A stretch of 14,603 nt of DNA from Chitinispirillaceae bacterium. Lineage in GTDB: Bacteria > Fibrobacterota > Chitinivibrionia > Chitinivibrionales > Chitinispirillaceae. Positions 6,830 through 13,468 of the stretch are shown here, one piece after another; the stretch's first letter is position 1, and each line of letters begins with the position of its first letter. Under the pieces are notes generated by a model that ran no database searches, had not been told where the DNA came from, and was given only the letters and a program-made list of their open reading frames with translations. The stretch lies in contig JAFGDP010000136.1 in assembly GCA_016932075.1 (NCBI GenBank), positions 1-14,603 on the forward strand, written 5' to 3'. The translations under genes were made by a program, and so were the position numbers.

Positions 6830-7228
6830 ATGAAACGAGTTCTGACAACCGTCTTTATGCTTCTCACAGGACTTTTTCTTGCCTCCCACGGCGGTGCCGA
6901 TACCACTGACGCAACGAATAAGACGGTTAAAAAAACAGCGCTTATCAACCAGGCTAAATGCATTAAATGCGGTACGTGCGCGAAAATTTGCCCGGTTAAA
7001 GCAATCCAGATCATTAAAAAGGGAAAGAACGTCACCTATGTGGTTGATCCCAGGAAATGCACCGGCTGCGGCGAATGCATTAAAAAATGTCCGTCAAAGG
7101 CGATTGCCTGGGCCGTACCGCCGAAAAAAGTAACCGATACTCTGGCAATCGAACCGTCTGAGCCTGAAAAACAAAAAGCAACTGATGCGCCCCGTCACCG
7201 GCATGGTCCTGAAAGCAAGGGACGCTGA
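6830..7228 (+). CDS. Exported 2x[4Fe-4S] ferredoxin (Sec-type signal)
   Basis: A 132-residue protein. It opens with a conventional signal peptide (MKRVLTTVFMLLTGLFLAS, likely cleaved near GGA/DTT). Next come two bacterial-ferredoxin cluster motifs: C44-x2-C47-x2-C50-x3-C54-P and C77-x2-C80-x2-C83-x3-C87-P. The C-terminal tail of about 40 residues is charged and Pro/His-rich. The clusters indicate low-potential electron transfer, and the signal indicates that this happens outside the cytoplasm. Ferredoxins with Sec-like signals are unusual because Fe-S proteins are normally folded before export. The signal has KR rather than RR, so Tat use is not evident, and a membrane-anchored, uncleaved form is an alternative. 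It is first in a run with two further exported ferredoxins, a barrel and rnfGCD. Confidence 0.85.
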   Translation: MKRVLTTVFMLLTGLFLASHGGADTTDATNKTVKKTALINQAKCIKCGTCAKICPVKAIQIIKKGKNVTYVVDPRKCTGCGECIKKCPSKAIAWAVPPKKVTDTLAIEPSEPEKQKATDAPRHRHGPESKGR

Positions 7229-7238
7229 AACAGTACCA

Positions 7239-7487
7239 ATGAACCGTCGCCTTTTCCTCACGTCGCTTATGCAACTGCTTGCCTGCGCAGCAATCCTCAA
7301 ATCACAGGACGAAATGCGCAAACCGGTCATTATCCGCACCAAATGCGTGGGGTGCGGCGACTGCGTCAGGGCCTGCCCGGCCATGGCAATCAGCCTGGAA
7401 AAAGGCAAAGCGGTCATTGACCGGGAGAAGTGCATCGGATGCCGCATGTGCGTGGTCACCTGCAGCTTTGGAGCCCCGCGCTTATGA
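7239..7487 (+). CDS. Exported 2x[4Fe-4S] ferredoxin with Tat-like signal
   Basis: An 82-residue protein with two [4Fe-4S] motifs: C36-x2-C39-x2-C42-x3-C46-P and C65-x2-C68-x2-C71-x3-C75 (serine replaces the usual proline after C75). The N-terminus MNRRLFLTSLMQLLACAA has a twin-arginine RRxFL pattern and a short hydrophobic core, as expected for export of a folded Fe-S protein. LLAC at 13-16 could also serve as a lipobox. The start at 7239 is chosen to give a compact Tat n-region. Upstream in-frame ATGs (7185, 7203) lie inside the first ferredoxin gene. It begins 10 bases after that gene without a good ribosome site and overlaps the third ferredoxin by ATGA, so translation is probably coupled. 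Confidence 0.83.
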   Translation: MNRRLFLTSLMQLLACAAILKSQDEMRKPVIIRTKCVGCGDCVRACPAMAISLEKGKAVIDREKCIGCRMCVVTCSFGAPRL

Positions 7488-7738
7488 ACCGCCGCTCGTT
7501 TCTGTGCATGACCCTTGGAAGCTGCGCTGCTGCGCTGGCCGGCTGCTCGACCAATGTCGCGAATAACGAGGCGTTTTTAACGGTTGAACCGGGGCTCTGT
7601 GTCGGGTGCGGCGAATGCGTACGCGTCTGCGACGGCGATGCGATCATGATCATCAACAACAAAGCGATTATCGATCCCGCCAAATGCAAAAAATGCGGCA
7701 AGTGCGTGAAAGTGTGCCCCTATGACGCGATCAGCTAG
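7484..7738 (+). CDS. Tat-lipoprotein 2x[4Fe-4S] ferredoxin
   Basis: An 84-residue protein beginning MNRRSFLCMTLGSCAAALAGC. It has a twin-arginine RRSFL motif followed by a textbook lipobox L18-A-G-C21, predicting a Tat-exported, lipid-anchored protein. The mature part carries clusters C39-x2-C42-x2-C45-x3-C49 (aspartate follows instead of proline) and C68-x2-C71-x2-C74-x3-C78-P. It is therefore likely a membrane-tethered periplasmic ferredoxin. GGAG at 7470-7473 is ten bases before the ATG, which overlaps the previous stop. The downstream barrel gene starts inside its last codons. The chain of overlaps strongly suggests one co-translated unit. Confidence 0.87.
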   Translation: MNRRSFLCMTLGSCAAALAGCSTNVANNEAFLTVEPGLCVGCGECVRVCDGDAIMIINNKAIIDPAKCKKCGKCVKVCPYDAIS

Positions 7739-9053
7739 GTCCGTTCATGTCCACGCCGCATGCCTGGCCGCTCTGGTGGCGGTCATGAGCAGTCATGCCG
7801 CTTTGCAACTGGACGCCACCACTGGATTCCTGCTCGGTTTTTCCGACACGGCGGCAGGACAGGTGCCGGTACGGCCAGCTTTCGGTCTCGGAGGAGCCCT
7901 GTACGGCACCTTCATACTTCCTTCCGATATCCATCTGACGGTAGAAAACGCCTTATCGACGCTTACCGGCCTCGGGGCCGCTACCGACGATGCAACCGGA
8001 CGGGAGAAAGAGCTTGCCGCGGCGGAGCAAAACGTCCCCACGTCAAACGACGGCAGCATCCGCCTGCGCTATGAGGGCTTTCACCTCGGGTACCGCAACA
8101 TCGCCTATGCGAAAAACCGTCCGCTCGACCTCCCGTATATCGAACGCTATTTTTACGTGGGCGATCCGACCGGCACGAACGGCTTTTTTTACAAAAAAAA
8201 GTTCCGTCACGTATACGAAGGCAGCTATGAGCTGACGCACGACCGGTTCATTCTTAACGCCGAGCTGCATCATGTGGTCACCCAGGGGGCCATCGACACC
8301 ATGCTCAACCGGATGGTGTATGTGAACGAAAGCCCGGTAACCAACTCATGGACGCGCACGTTTCTGACCACCGGTGTCCACCTGCCTGAAACCCGCATGA
8401 AAATAGTGCTGGGCGCCAATATGCTCCTCGACATCAATGCGCTGCCTCAGTTTGACAGCTACGACTACTTCTTCACGTTTCTTGGCGATGCGAACATCTT
8501 CAATAACGCGTTTGAATTCAAACTCACGGAGCAGTATTTCCGCCAGGCGTTTACGGCCGACAGCACAACAAACGCCCATTATGCCATAACCGGCATGTAT
8601 CATACCCTCTACCTAAGAAACACCTGTACCATAGGATACGGGCTTCTTGCCAAAGGACTCGCGGTCCTCTCGCTCAACGGACTCGTCACTAAGCAGCGGT
8701 ACGACTTTTCGCTGCGGAAAGCCTGGTTTAACGGTTCGTCGGCAGAGGCGGGATATTACATGACCCTGGGCGGCGTGTTCCCCACGGCCGGCTACTATAT
8801 CCGCGGCCTATATTATCCGCGTGAAAAACTCGGGGTGGAACTATGGAGCAGGGCGCTCTGGGACCTGCCCAATGAGTTCGTCAAAAAAACACTGTATGTC
8901 AAGTCAGACCTTGGCGCCCAAGCCGTGTACCGGCTTTCCGGCGCGACCGAGACGTATTGCACCATCACCTACACCCACTTCAATCCGAACACCGCTCTTG
9001 ATTTTCCAGCACGATTCCATATAGGTACCGGGTTCCGTCTTTTTCTTCCGTGA
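7722..9053 (+). CDS. Predicted outer-membrane beta-barrel of unknown family
   Basis: A 443-residue protein with an N-terminal signal (hydrophobic AACLAALVAVMSSHA, cleavage near SHA/AL). Many short amphipathic strands rich in Tyr, Phe, Thr and Gly follow to the end (IGTGFRLFLP). This strand pattern is typical of an outer-membrane barrel, but I do not recognise the family. The start at 7722 lies within the third ferredoxin gene and overlaps it by 17 bases, and it is the only in-frame start that preserves the full signal. The position between exported ferredoxins and rnfG suggests it could be the outer-membrane end of the same electron route, analogous in position to the DUF3570 barrel of the upstream cluster. 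No cysteine or heme motif is present, so it would not carry electrons itself. Confidence 0.7.
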   Translation: MTRSARSVHVHAACLAALVAVMSSHAALQLDATTGFLLGFSDTAAGQVPVRPAFGLGGALYGTFILPSDIHLTVENALSTLTGLGAATDDATGREKELAAAEQNVPTSNDGSIRLRYEGFHLGYRNIAYAKNRPLDLPYIERYFYVGDPTGTNGFFYKKKFRHVYEGSYELTHDRFILNAELHHVVTQGAIDTMLNRMVYVNESPVTNSWTRTFLTTGVHLPETRMKIVLGANMLLDINALPQFDSYDYFFTFLGDANIFNNAFEFKLTEQYFRQAFTADSTTNAHYAITGMYHTLYLRNTCTIGYGLLAKGLAVLSLNGLVTKQRYDFSLRKAWFNGSSAEAGYYMTLGGVFPTAGYYIRGLYYPREKLGVELWSRALWDLPNEFVKKTLYVKSDLGAQAVYRLSGATETYCTITYTHFNPNTALDFPARFHIGTGFRLFLP

Positions 9054-9123
9054 TACCACTTCCGTTTCGACAGGGACTCCGGTACCGTGTAGCTGGTGCC
9101 TGAAAATTCTGGAACGCAACCGT

Positions 9124-9714
9124 ATGAACCAGCCGACCAGTAACACTTCGCTTATAACGCTTGCTGCTCTGTTTCTCTTTTTCAGCCTGCTCCTTGCCGG
9201 GATCAACATATGGACAGGGCCCCACATTGCGGCATGGGAGGAGCTGCAGGCGGCAAAAGTCGCGGAGAATGCAAAAACGGAACAGCTCCTGCAGCAGCTT
9301 TTTCCAACGGCAACATCATTCGAGAAACTCGGCAGCACGGTCTTTCATGACAGCACCGCAGATTATTTCCTTGTTAAGGCCGGCCCTGCGGTACGTGGAT
9401 ACGCGATCCACGGATTCGGCAAGGGGTATCAAAGCACTATTCATGCCGTTGTCGGGATAAATCCTGACTTTTCCATCAAGGCGGTACGCATGGTGCATGA
9501 AGCCGAAACCGAGGGGTTCGGCACCAGACTCCGGGACAAGGAGTTCCTCAGACAGTTTGAAGGCAAAGATCCTGAAACGCTGCGCGTCATTACCCAGGGT
9601 GCAGAAAAAAACGGCATCACGGCCCTGACCGCCGCAACCATTTCCTCGCGAGCGCTTGCCGAAGATGCGGTCAGAAGCGCGGCGCTTTTCCTGAAAAACA
9701 AGGTGCGGCCATGA
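9124..9714 (+). CDS. rnfG: Rnf electron transport complex subunit RnfG
   Basis: RnfG is a membrane-anchored periplasmic flavoprotein of the Rnf ferredoxin:NAD+ oxidoreductase, carrying covalent FMN. The 196-residue protein has one N-terminal helix (about 10-30). An FMN-binding domain follows with GYAIHGFGKGYQSTIHAVVGI, then HEAETEGFGTRL (the family ET-x-G-x-G motif, about 125-135), then the flavinylation segment LTAATISS with T172 as predicted FMN site. The usual motif is [ST]-G-A-T, so alanine replaces the glycine here. GGAA about nine bases upstream supports the ATG at 9124. It overlaps rnfC by ATGA. The ApbE flavin transferase needed for the modification is not in this window. Confidence 0.9.
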   Translation: MNQPTSNTSLITLAALFLFFSLLLAGINIWTGPHIAAWEELQAAKVAENAKTEQLLQQLFPTATSFEKLGSTVFHDSTADYFLVKAGPAVRGYAIHGFGKGYQSTIHAVVGINPDFSIKAVRMVHEAETEGFGTRLRDKEFLRQFEGKDPETLRVITQGAEKNGITALTAATISSRALAEDAVRSAALFLKNKVRP

Positions 9715-11039
9715 ACCTGTTTCGACGGTCAGCCACCTTTGCGGGAGGCATGAAGCTTCCCGGGAAAAAGGAGCTTTCACGCACTGCCGCAATCGAATCG
9801 CCTCCCCTGCCCGCCCGTGTGACCATCCCGCTCTGGCAGCATGCCGGCACCCCTGCGAAGCCCTGCGTGACCATTGGCCAGCGCGTCTTGACCGGCCAGA
9901 TCATCGCGGTCGCCAACGGTCCGGTTTCATCGCCGGTGCACGCGTCGGTGTCAGACGCCGTCTCAGCCATACGCGACATCGGGCTGCCGGGTAATCAACA
10001 ATCGCAGGCGGTGACCATCGAAAGCGACGGCCGTGACCAAAAGGTGCTCTACACTCCTGTCGATCCATGGAACCGGGCCGAACCCGCCACGCTTCTGTCG
10101 CGCATCGACGAGGCGGGCGTGGTGGGACTGGGAGGCGCGGCGTTTCCCGCGAAAGTCAAGCTCATGCCGCCGCCGGAAAAAAAGGTCGATATCCTCCTTA
10201 TCAATGGCGCCGAATGCGAACCCTATCTCACGGCCGATTTCCGCATCATGGTCGAACGCGCCAGGGAGGCGGTTGCCGGCATCCGTATCCTCTTGCGGGT
10301 CCTGGGCGTTTCCAAGGCGATCATCGGCATCGAACGCCACAGTACCGCCGCGATCCGCTCCATTGAAAAAGCCGTCGCAGGCGACGGCGCCATTGCCGTG
10401 CGTGCGCTTGAGGTCAAATACCCGCACGGCGCGGAAAAGATCCTTATCAAGTCCCTGCTCAATCGGGAAGTGCCGTCAGGCAGGCTGCCCATTGACGCCG
10501 GCGTGATCGTGCACAATGTCGGCACTGCCGAGGCCGTGTACCAGGCGGTGTGCGTGGGCAGACCGCTTTACGAACGCGTAATCACCGTGTCCGGCGAAGC
10601 GATCGCACGCCCCAAGAACCTGCTCGTTCGCATCGGAACGCCGGTCAGCCACCTGGTCGCCTTTTGCCACGGCATGACGCACAAACAGGTCTCGGTCATC
10701 GTCGGCGGTCCCATGATGGGCACGCCGATTGACACACTCGACACGCCAGCGATCAAAGGCATGCCCGCGATTCTGGTCCTGCCTTCCCGGAAAACCTATG
10801 CAAAAGACGACATCGTCTGCATCAACTGCGGCAGATGCCTGACCGCTTGCCCGCTCGGGCTCAACCCGGCCGAGCTTGTCGAGCTTGGCAACCAGAATCT
10901 CATCGACGAGGCAAAACGCGAGGGCGTGCTCGACTGCTGCCAGTGCGGCCTGTGCAGCGCCGTCTGCCCGGGAGGCAGGCAGAACACCGAGATCATCAAA
11001 AAGCTCAAGGAGGCGGCAATGAAAGGCGTCCGGCAGTGA
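9711..11039 (+). CDS. rnfC: Rnf electron transport complex subunit RnfC
   Basis: RnfC is the peripheral subunit that meets NAD(H), with FMN and two [4Fe-4S] clusters. The 442-residue length matches the compact type found in Clostridia and Thermotoga, without the long proteobacterial tail. Visible motifs are GLGGAAFP (139-146, nucleotide/FMN loop), INGAECEPYLT (164-174), and two ferredoxin clusters C370-x2-C373-x2-C376-x3-C380-P and C409-x2-C412-x2-C415-x3-C419-P. The N-terminus has the biotinyl-lipoyl-like region (GQRVLTGQIIA). It starts within the rnfG stop (ATGA) and ends within the rnfD GTG start (GTGA), so all three are translationally coupled. No defect is seen. Confidence 0.95.
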   Translation: MNLFRRSATFAGGMKLPGKKELSRTAAIESPPLPARVTIPLWQHAGTPAKPCVTIGQRVLTGQIIAVANGPVSSPVHASVSDAVSAIRDIGLPGNQQSQAVTIESDGRDQKVLYTPVDPWNRAEPATLLSRIDEAGVVGLGGAAFPAKVKLMPPPEKKVDILLINGAECEPYLTADFRIMVERAREAVAGIRILLRVLGVSKAIIGIERHSTAAIRSIEKAVAGDGAIAVRALEVKYPHGAEKILIKSLLNREVPSGRLPIDAGVIVHNVGTAEAVYQAVCVGRPLYERVITVSGEAIARPKNLLVRIGTPVSHLVAFCHGMTHKQVSVIVGGPMMGTPIDTLDTPAIKGMPAILVLPSRKTYAKDDIVCINCGRCLTACPLGLNPAELVELGNQNLIDEAKREGVLDCCQCGLCSAVCPGGRQNTEIIKKLKEAAMKGVRQ

Positions 11040-11854
11040 AACAGACGGCAACCCTGCACCCGGTTATCGGCCCCTATATTCACGCGAACATTTACACCCC
11101 GCACATCATGTGGGAAGTGAGCGCCGCTCTCGCACCGGCCCTGCTCGCCGCATGGTTCTTTTTCGGGCTGAACGCGCTTGTCATTGTATGCTGGTGCACC
11201 GGTTTCTGTGTCCTGTTCGAGGCGGCGTACGACCATGCAATAAAAAAACAGATCCGTATCGGTGACGGTTCCGCCTTCCTTGCAGGACTCCTCCTGGCCT
11301 TCAACCTTCCGCCTTTCACTCCCTGGTACGTGTGCGCTGTCGGATCATTCGTCGCCATGGTTATTGTCAAAAGCCTGTTCGGCGGCCTCGGACAGAACCT
11401 ATTCAATCCCGCGCTCGCCGGCAGGGCGTTCTGCATGGCCGTGTTCCCGGTCACGCTCGCGACCTATACCGCGCCGGTACGGTCATTTGTCTCTTTCGAC
11501 GCAATCACCACGGCAACGCCCTTGGCCGTGGTAAAAAACCAGGGCATTGACGCCCTCGTGGTCCAATTCAGCGATACGTCGCATCTTATTTCGCAACTTG
11601 TGCTGGGAGACCGGGGCGGCTGCACCGGCGAGACCTCGATCATCGCGCTCCTGATCGGCGGCGTGTACCTGATCGGCCGCCTACCTTACGCTCTCGCTTA
11701 TCGGCCTGTTTCTCGCCGGTTTTGCAGGATTGGCAATACGATGAACGACGAATCCGAGTACCTGCATCACGCGCATGCGTGGAGTCGAGCAAATGTACCG
11801 GAGGCCTGCTCAATTTCTGCTCGGCCCTGCCAAGTCACCATGAAATACTGCTAG
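11036..11854 (+). CDS. rnfD: Rnf subunit RnfD, 3'-disrupted
   Basis: RnfD is an integral membrane subunit with covalent FMN. The GTG at 11036 overlaps the rnfC stop and gives MKQTATLHPVIGPYIHANIYTP then HIMWEVSAALAPALL (quoted in two parts), a normal RnfD N-terminus. GLGQNLFNPALAGRAF and DAITTATPLAVV (D155 to L163, predicted FMN-Thr161) are intact. Up to about residue 215 (GETSIIALLIGGVYLIGR) it matches RnfD. It then switches abruptly to LPYALAYRPVSRR and a non-membrane tail ending at 11854. The last family helices, including the conserved C-terminal region, are missing from a protein normally around 310-330 residues. The neighbouring reading frame at the switch looks like the end of another Rnf subunit, so the gene is probably truncated by a deletion or by an assembly join. 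Confidence 0.8.
   Translation: MKQTATLHPVIGPYIHANIYTPHIMWEVSAALAPALLAAWFFFGLNALVIVCWCTGFCVLFEAAYDHAIKKQIRIGDGSAFLAGLLLAFNLPPFTPWYVCAVGSFVAMVIVKSLFGGLGQNLFNPALAGRAFCMAVFPVTLATYTAPVRSFVSFDAITTATPLAVVKNQGIDALVVQFSDTSHLISQLVLGDRGGCTGETSIIALLIGGVYLIGRLPYALAYRPVSRRFCRIGNTMNDESEYLHHAHAWSRANVPEACSISARPCQVTMKYC
11673..11744 (+). pseudogene. Apparent C-terminal remnant of RnfA (or RnfE)
   Basis: Immediately where RnfD similarity stops, a shifted frame reads AYLTLSLIGLFLAGFAGLAIR followed by TGA at 11742-11744 (given in parts: AYLTLSLIGLF, LAGFAGLAIR). This is a single membrane helix resembling the last helix of RnfA (ITAGLMSLAFMGFSGL in E. coli RsxA). The frame is closed upstream by a TGA at 11670, so only the tail remains. 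The next ATG (11741) overlaps this stop by ATGA, as expected for an operon boundary. The match is short and helix-like, so assignment to RnfA rather than RnfE or another membrane protein is tentative. Confidence 0.45.
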
Positions 11855-12191
11855 CAGCGGCCGAAGTTCTGCTAATTCACGAAAAAACAGCGCTAGGACA
11901 GCTGCCTACCCCTGCTAACTCACCTCCAAAGGCCTGAAAAGTCATAAAAAAAGGGTGCTAAGGCAAGCTCATGGACCTGTTAACTCAACCCAATAGCATG
12001 CTAATTCTGCTAAAATGGCTGCTAGGAGCATAAAAAATGGGTGCTAAGTGCGCCATTTACCCTGCTAAGTGCCCCCCCAGGGGGTGCTAGGACAGGGTTA
12101 TGGAGTGCTTTAAGACCAGTTAACAGGGGGATGGGGGTCAGGTAGCAGGGATTTGGGCCGACTAAACAGGGTATGAGTCTGACAAAACAGG
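11807..12191. repeat. Degenerate tandem array with 21-22 bp period (TGCTAA boxes)
   Basis: TGCTA-type boxes begin at 11807, 11828, 11849, 11870, 11891, 11913, 11934 (weak), 11956, 11978, 11999, 12020, 12042, 12063, 12085 and 12106, always 21 or 22 bases apart. The best-conserved core is TGCTAAGTCA-like (TGCTAACTCA, TGTTAACTCA, TGCTAATTCA, TGCCAAGTCA), with a second type TGCTAGGACAG. The remaining 11-12 bases vary. From 12106 onward the box fades, but a 3' feature AACAGG/AGCAGG recurs at 12122, 12144, 12165 and 12186 with the same period. About 18 units are visible. The period is close to two helical turns, so all boxes would face the same side of the DNA. Mixed 21/22 lengths rule out a coding repeat. 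Function is unknown. Confidence 0.75.
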
Positions 12192-12280
12192 CATGTTACC
12201 GGCCTACGCTTCCTTATAAAACCATCAGCAATCCTGTGTATTTCCGGATGCTTCGACACTGATTTTAATTTCTATATACT

Positions 12281-12328
12281 GTATCGCAAAAGATACGTCC
12301 CTTATTCAATCCGTATCCCCGCTGATAC
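12281..12328. promoter_or_regulatory. Paired GTATC-N6-GATAC dyads
   Basis: Two inverted repeats with identical arms, GTATC-N6-GATAC, lie at 12281-12296 and 12313-12328. Their centres are 32 bases apart, about three helical turns. Relative to the start predicted from the sigma-54-like promoter they are centred near -140 and -108, the usual place for enhancer-binding activator sites. Alternatively the first dyad overlaps the start point of the possible TTCGAC/TATACT promoter and could be a repressor operator. Confidence 0.55.
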
Positions 12329-12402
12329 TTATTTCTGGCATATTTCTCTGCTCTAATTTATAATTCCTTATCAAACAACGAACTATTAGCCCTGCCCCTC
12401 AA

Positions 12403-12418
12403 TGGCACGATAGTTGAA
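12403..12418 (+). promoter_or_regulatory. Sigma-54-like promoter of the lipoprotein operon
   Basis: TGGCACG-N4-TTGAA matches the sigma-54 consensus TGGCACG-N4-TTGCW with exact spacing. The -24 element is perfect, and the -12 element has A instead of C (GG-N10-GA). Transcription would begin near 12428, giving a leader of about 30 bases that includes the strong AAAGGAGG ribosome site at 12446-12453. Confidence 0.5.
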
Positions 12419-12457
12419 ATGATTTTTCATAGACAACAACCTTTCAAAGGAGGATCT

Positions 12458-13459
12458 ATGAAAAACAGCTCGCGTTACACCGCTCTTGCCGCGGTCAGTA
12501 TGAGCCTGCTTGTGGCAAGCTGCGGTCTCAGCCCGTTCGGTCCAGGCGAAAGCGGTCTGAGTATTTTCGCGCACCTGGGCAAGGCGATCCAGAAGCCTTC
12601 CCAGATCAATGACGAACAGACCAGCAAAGAGGGCGCAAAGGAAACCGTTACCGCTGCCATGTATATGACCGACCGCCTTGCGAAAAGCAGCCCTGCTCTC
12701 GACCCCTGGCTGGTTGACCGCGGCATTGCCGACAGCGGCAACGGCGTGTTCTGTTACTGGGAAGAGGTCAACAGCAAGCCTTCAGAGGAAGATGCCGATA
12801 AAAAGGTCACGGGCCGCGCTGAAGTGAAATTCAAATATAACGGCACCCCGGACATAAGCACCATCAATGCCGCGAGCATCACCGAGATACTCTCATTTGA
12901 AATGGTGGGCCGCGAGTACAAGTCATGGAGCGGCGTCACCGACACAGTCCGCGTGACAATCGTGTTCCAGGACCCGGCGGTCAAAGATTTCAAACCCGGA
13001 CTGATCACGGCCTGGGGCAAGAACATCAGCGAATCCCAGTCGCTCGGACGCGGCGACACCGCCTCGTTCGTCCTGGACTCGCTTGACGATGCCGCGCACG
13101 TCCAGTACGGCGAAGGCCATTTTTACGACGCGCACACGGGCCGCAACAATGACGGCGATTCCAAGAGCTTTGACTTCACCATGCAGGTGATCCATAAAAA
13201 CAGCCTTGACGAGAGCAAACCGTACGAACGGTACCAGGACAACGAAGGGATCATCAACTTCTATCTGGATCGGGCCGTTGGCGAAGACCTCTATTTCACC
13301 GTCCATTTCAAACCCCTCTATAAACGCGATGGCACCATTCAGAAAGGCGGGCCGGACGGACCGGTGCTGGTGGAGTTCGAGTACGACGAAAAAAAGCGCA
13401 CCGGCAGCGCGACCTATTACAATGCGGACGGGGACGTCATCGATACCGAGAATCTGTAG
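12458..13459 (+). CDS. Predicted lipoprotein of unknown family
   Basis: A 333-residue protein with a clear lipoprotein signal (MKNSSRYTALAAVSMSLLVASC; lipobox VASC ending at residue 22, quoted as SLLVASC). The mature region is acidic and charged, predicted soluble and strand-rich, with no cofactor or catalytic motif I recognise. Several TDTVRVTIVFQD- and YFTVHFKPLY-type strands suggest a beta-sandwich-like architecture. The start at 12458 is supported by AAAGGAGG four bases upstream. An in-frame ATG at 12419 overlaps the promoter region and has no ribosome site. It is followed after nine bases by the DUF5683-like gene, so they form a two-gene operon, probably under the sigma-54-like promoter. 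It may be a lineage-specific envelope protein. Confidence 0.75.
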   Translation: MKNSSRYTALAAVSMSLLVASCGLSPFGPGESGLSIFAHLGKAIQKPSQINDEQTSKEGAKETVTAAMYMTDRLAKSSPALDPWLVDRGIADSGNGVFCYWEEVNSKPSEEDADKKVTGRAEVKFKYNGTPDISTINAASITEILSFEMVGREYKSWSGVTDTVRVTIVFQDPAVKDFKPGLITAWGKNISESQSLGRGDTASFVLDSLDDAAHVQYGEGHFYDAHTGRNNDGDSKSFDFTMQVIHKNSLDESKPYERYQDNEGIINFYLDRAVGEDLYFTVHFKPLYKRDGTIQKGGPDGPVLVEFEYDEKKRTGSATYYNADGDVIDTENL

Positions 13460-13468
13460 AGGAGCGGT

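Larger units (their letters stand above)
11855..12457. other. 603-base gene-free region after disrupted rnfD
   Basis: No credible gene is present on either strand. The first 340 bases hold most of the 21-22 bp TGCTAA array, whose stop-rich boxes close all forward frames. The stretch 12192-12280 is featureless apart from a possible sigma-70 promoter (TTCGAC 12252-12257, 17 bases, TATACT 12275-12280). The last 180 bases carry two GTATC-N6-GATAC dyads and a sigma-54-like promoter before the lipoprotein operon. Confidence 0.7.

Noticed and set aside
10835..11035. Upstream extension of the rnfD frame inside rnfC
   Set aside because: The true start is GTG 11036, giving a normal RnfD N-terminus and a GTGA overlap. 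The upstream residues are an out-of-frame reading of the rnfC ferredoxin region.
11807..12191. CRISPR array
   Set aside because: Unit length is only 21-22 bases, the conserved part is 6-10 bases and degenerate, and no cas genes are present.
11807..12191. Replication-origin iterons or Tn7-like transposon end
   Set aside because: The spacing would fit, but there is no replication initiator, transposase or defined terminal TGT/target duplication in the window. It is kept only as an open possibility.
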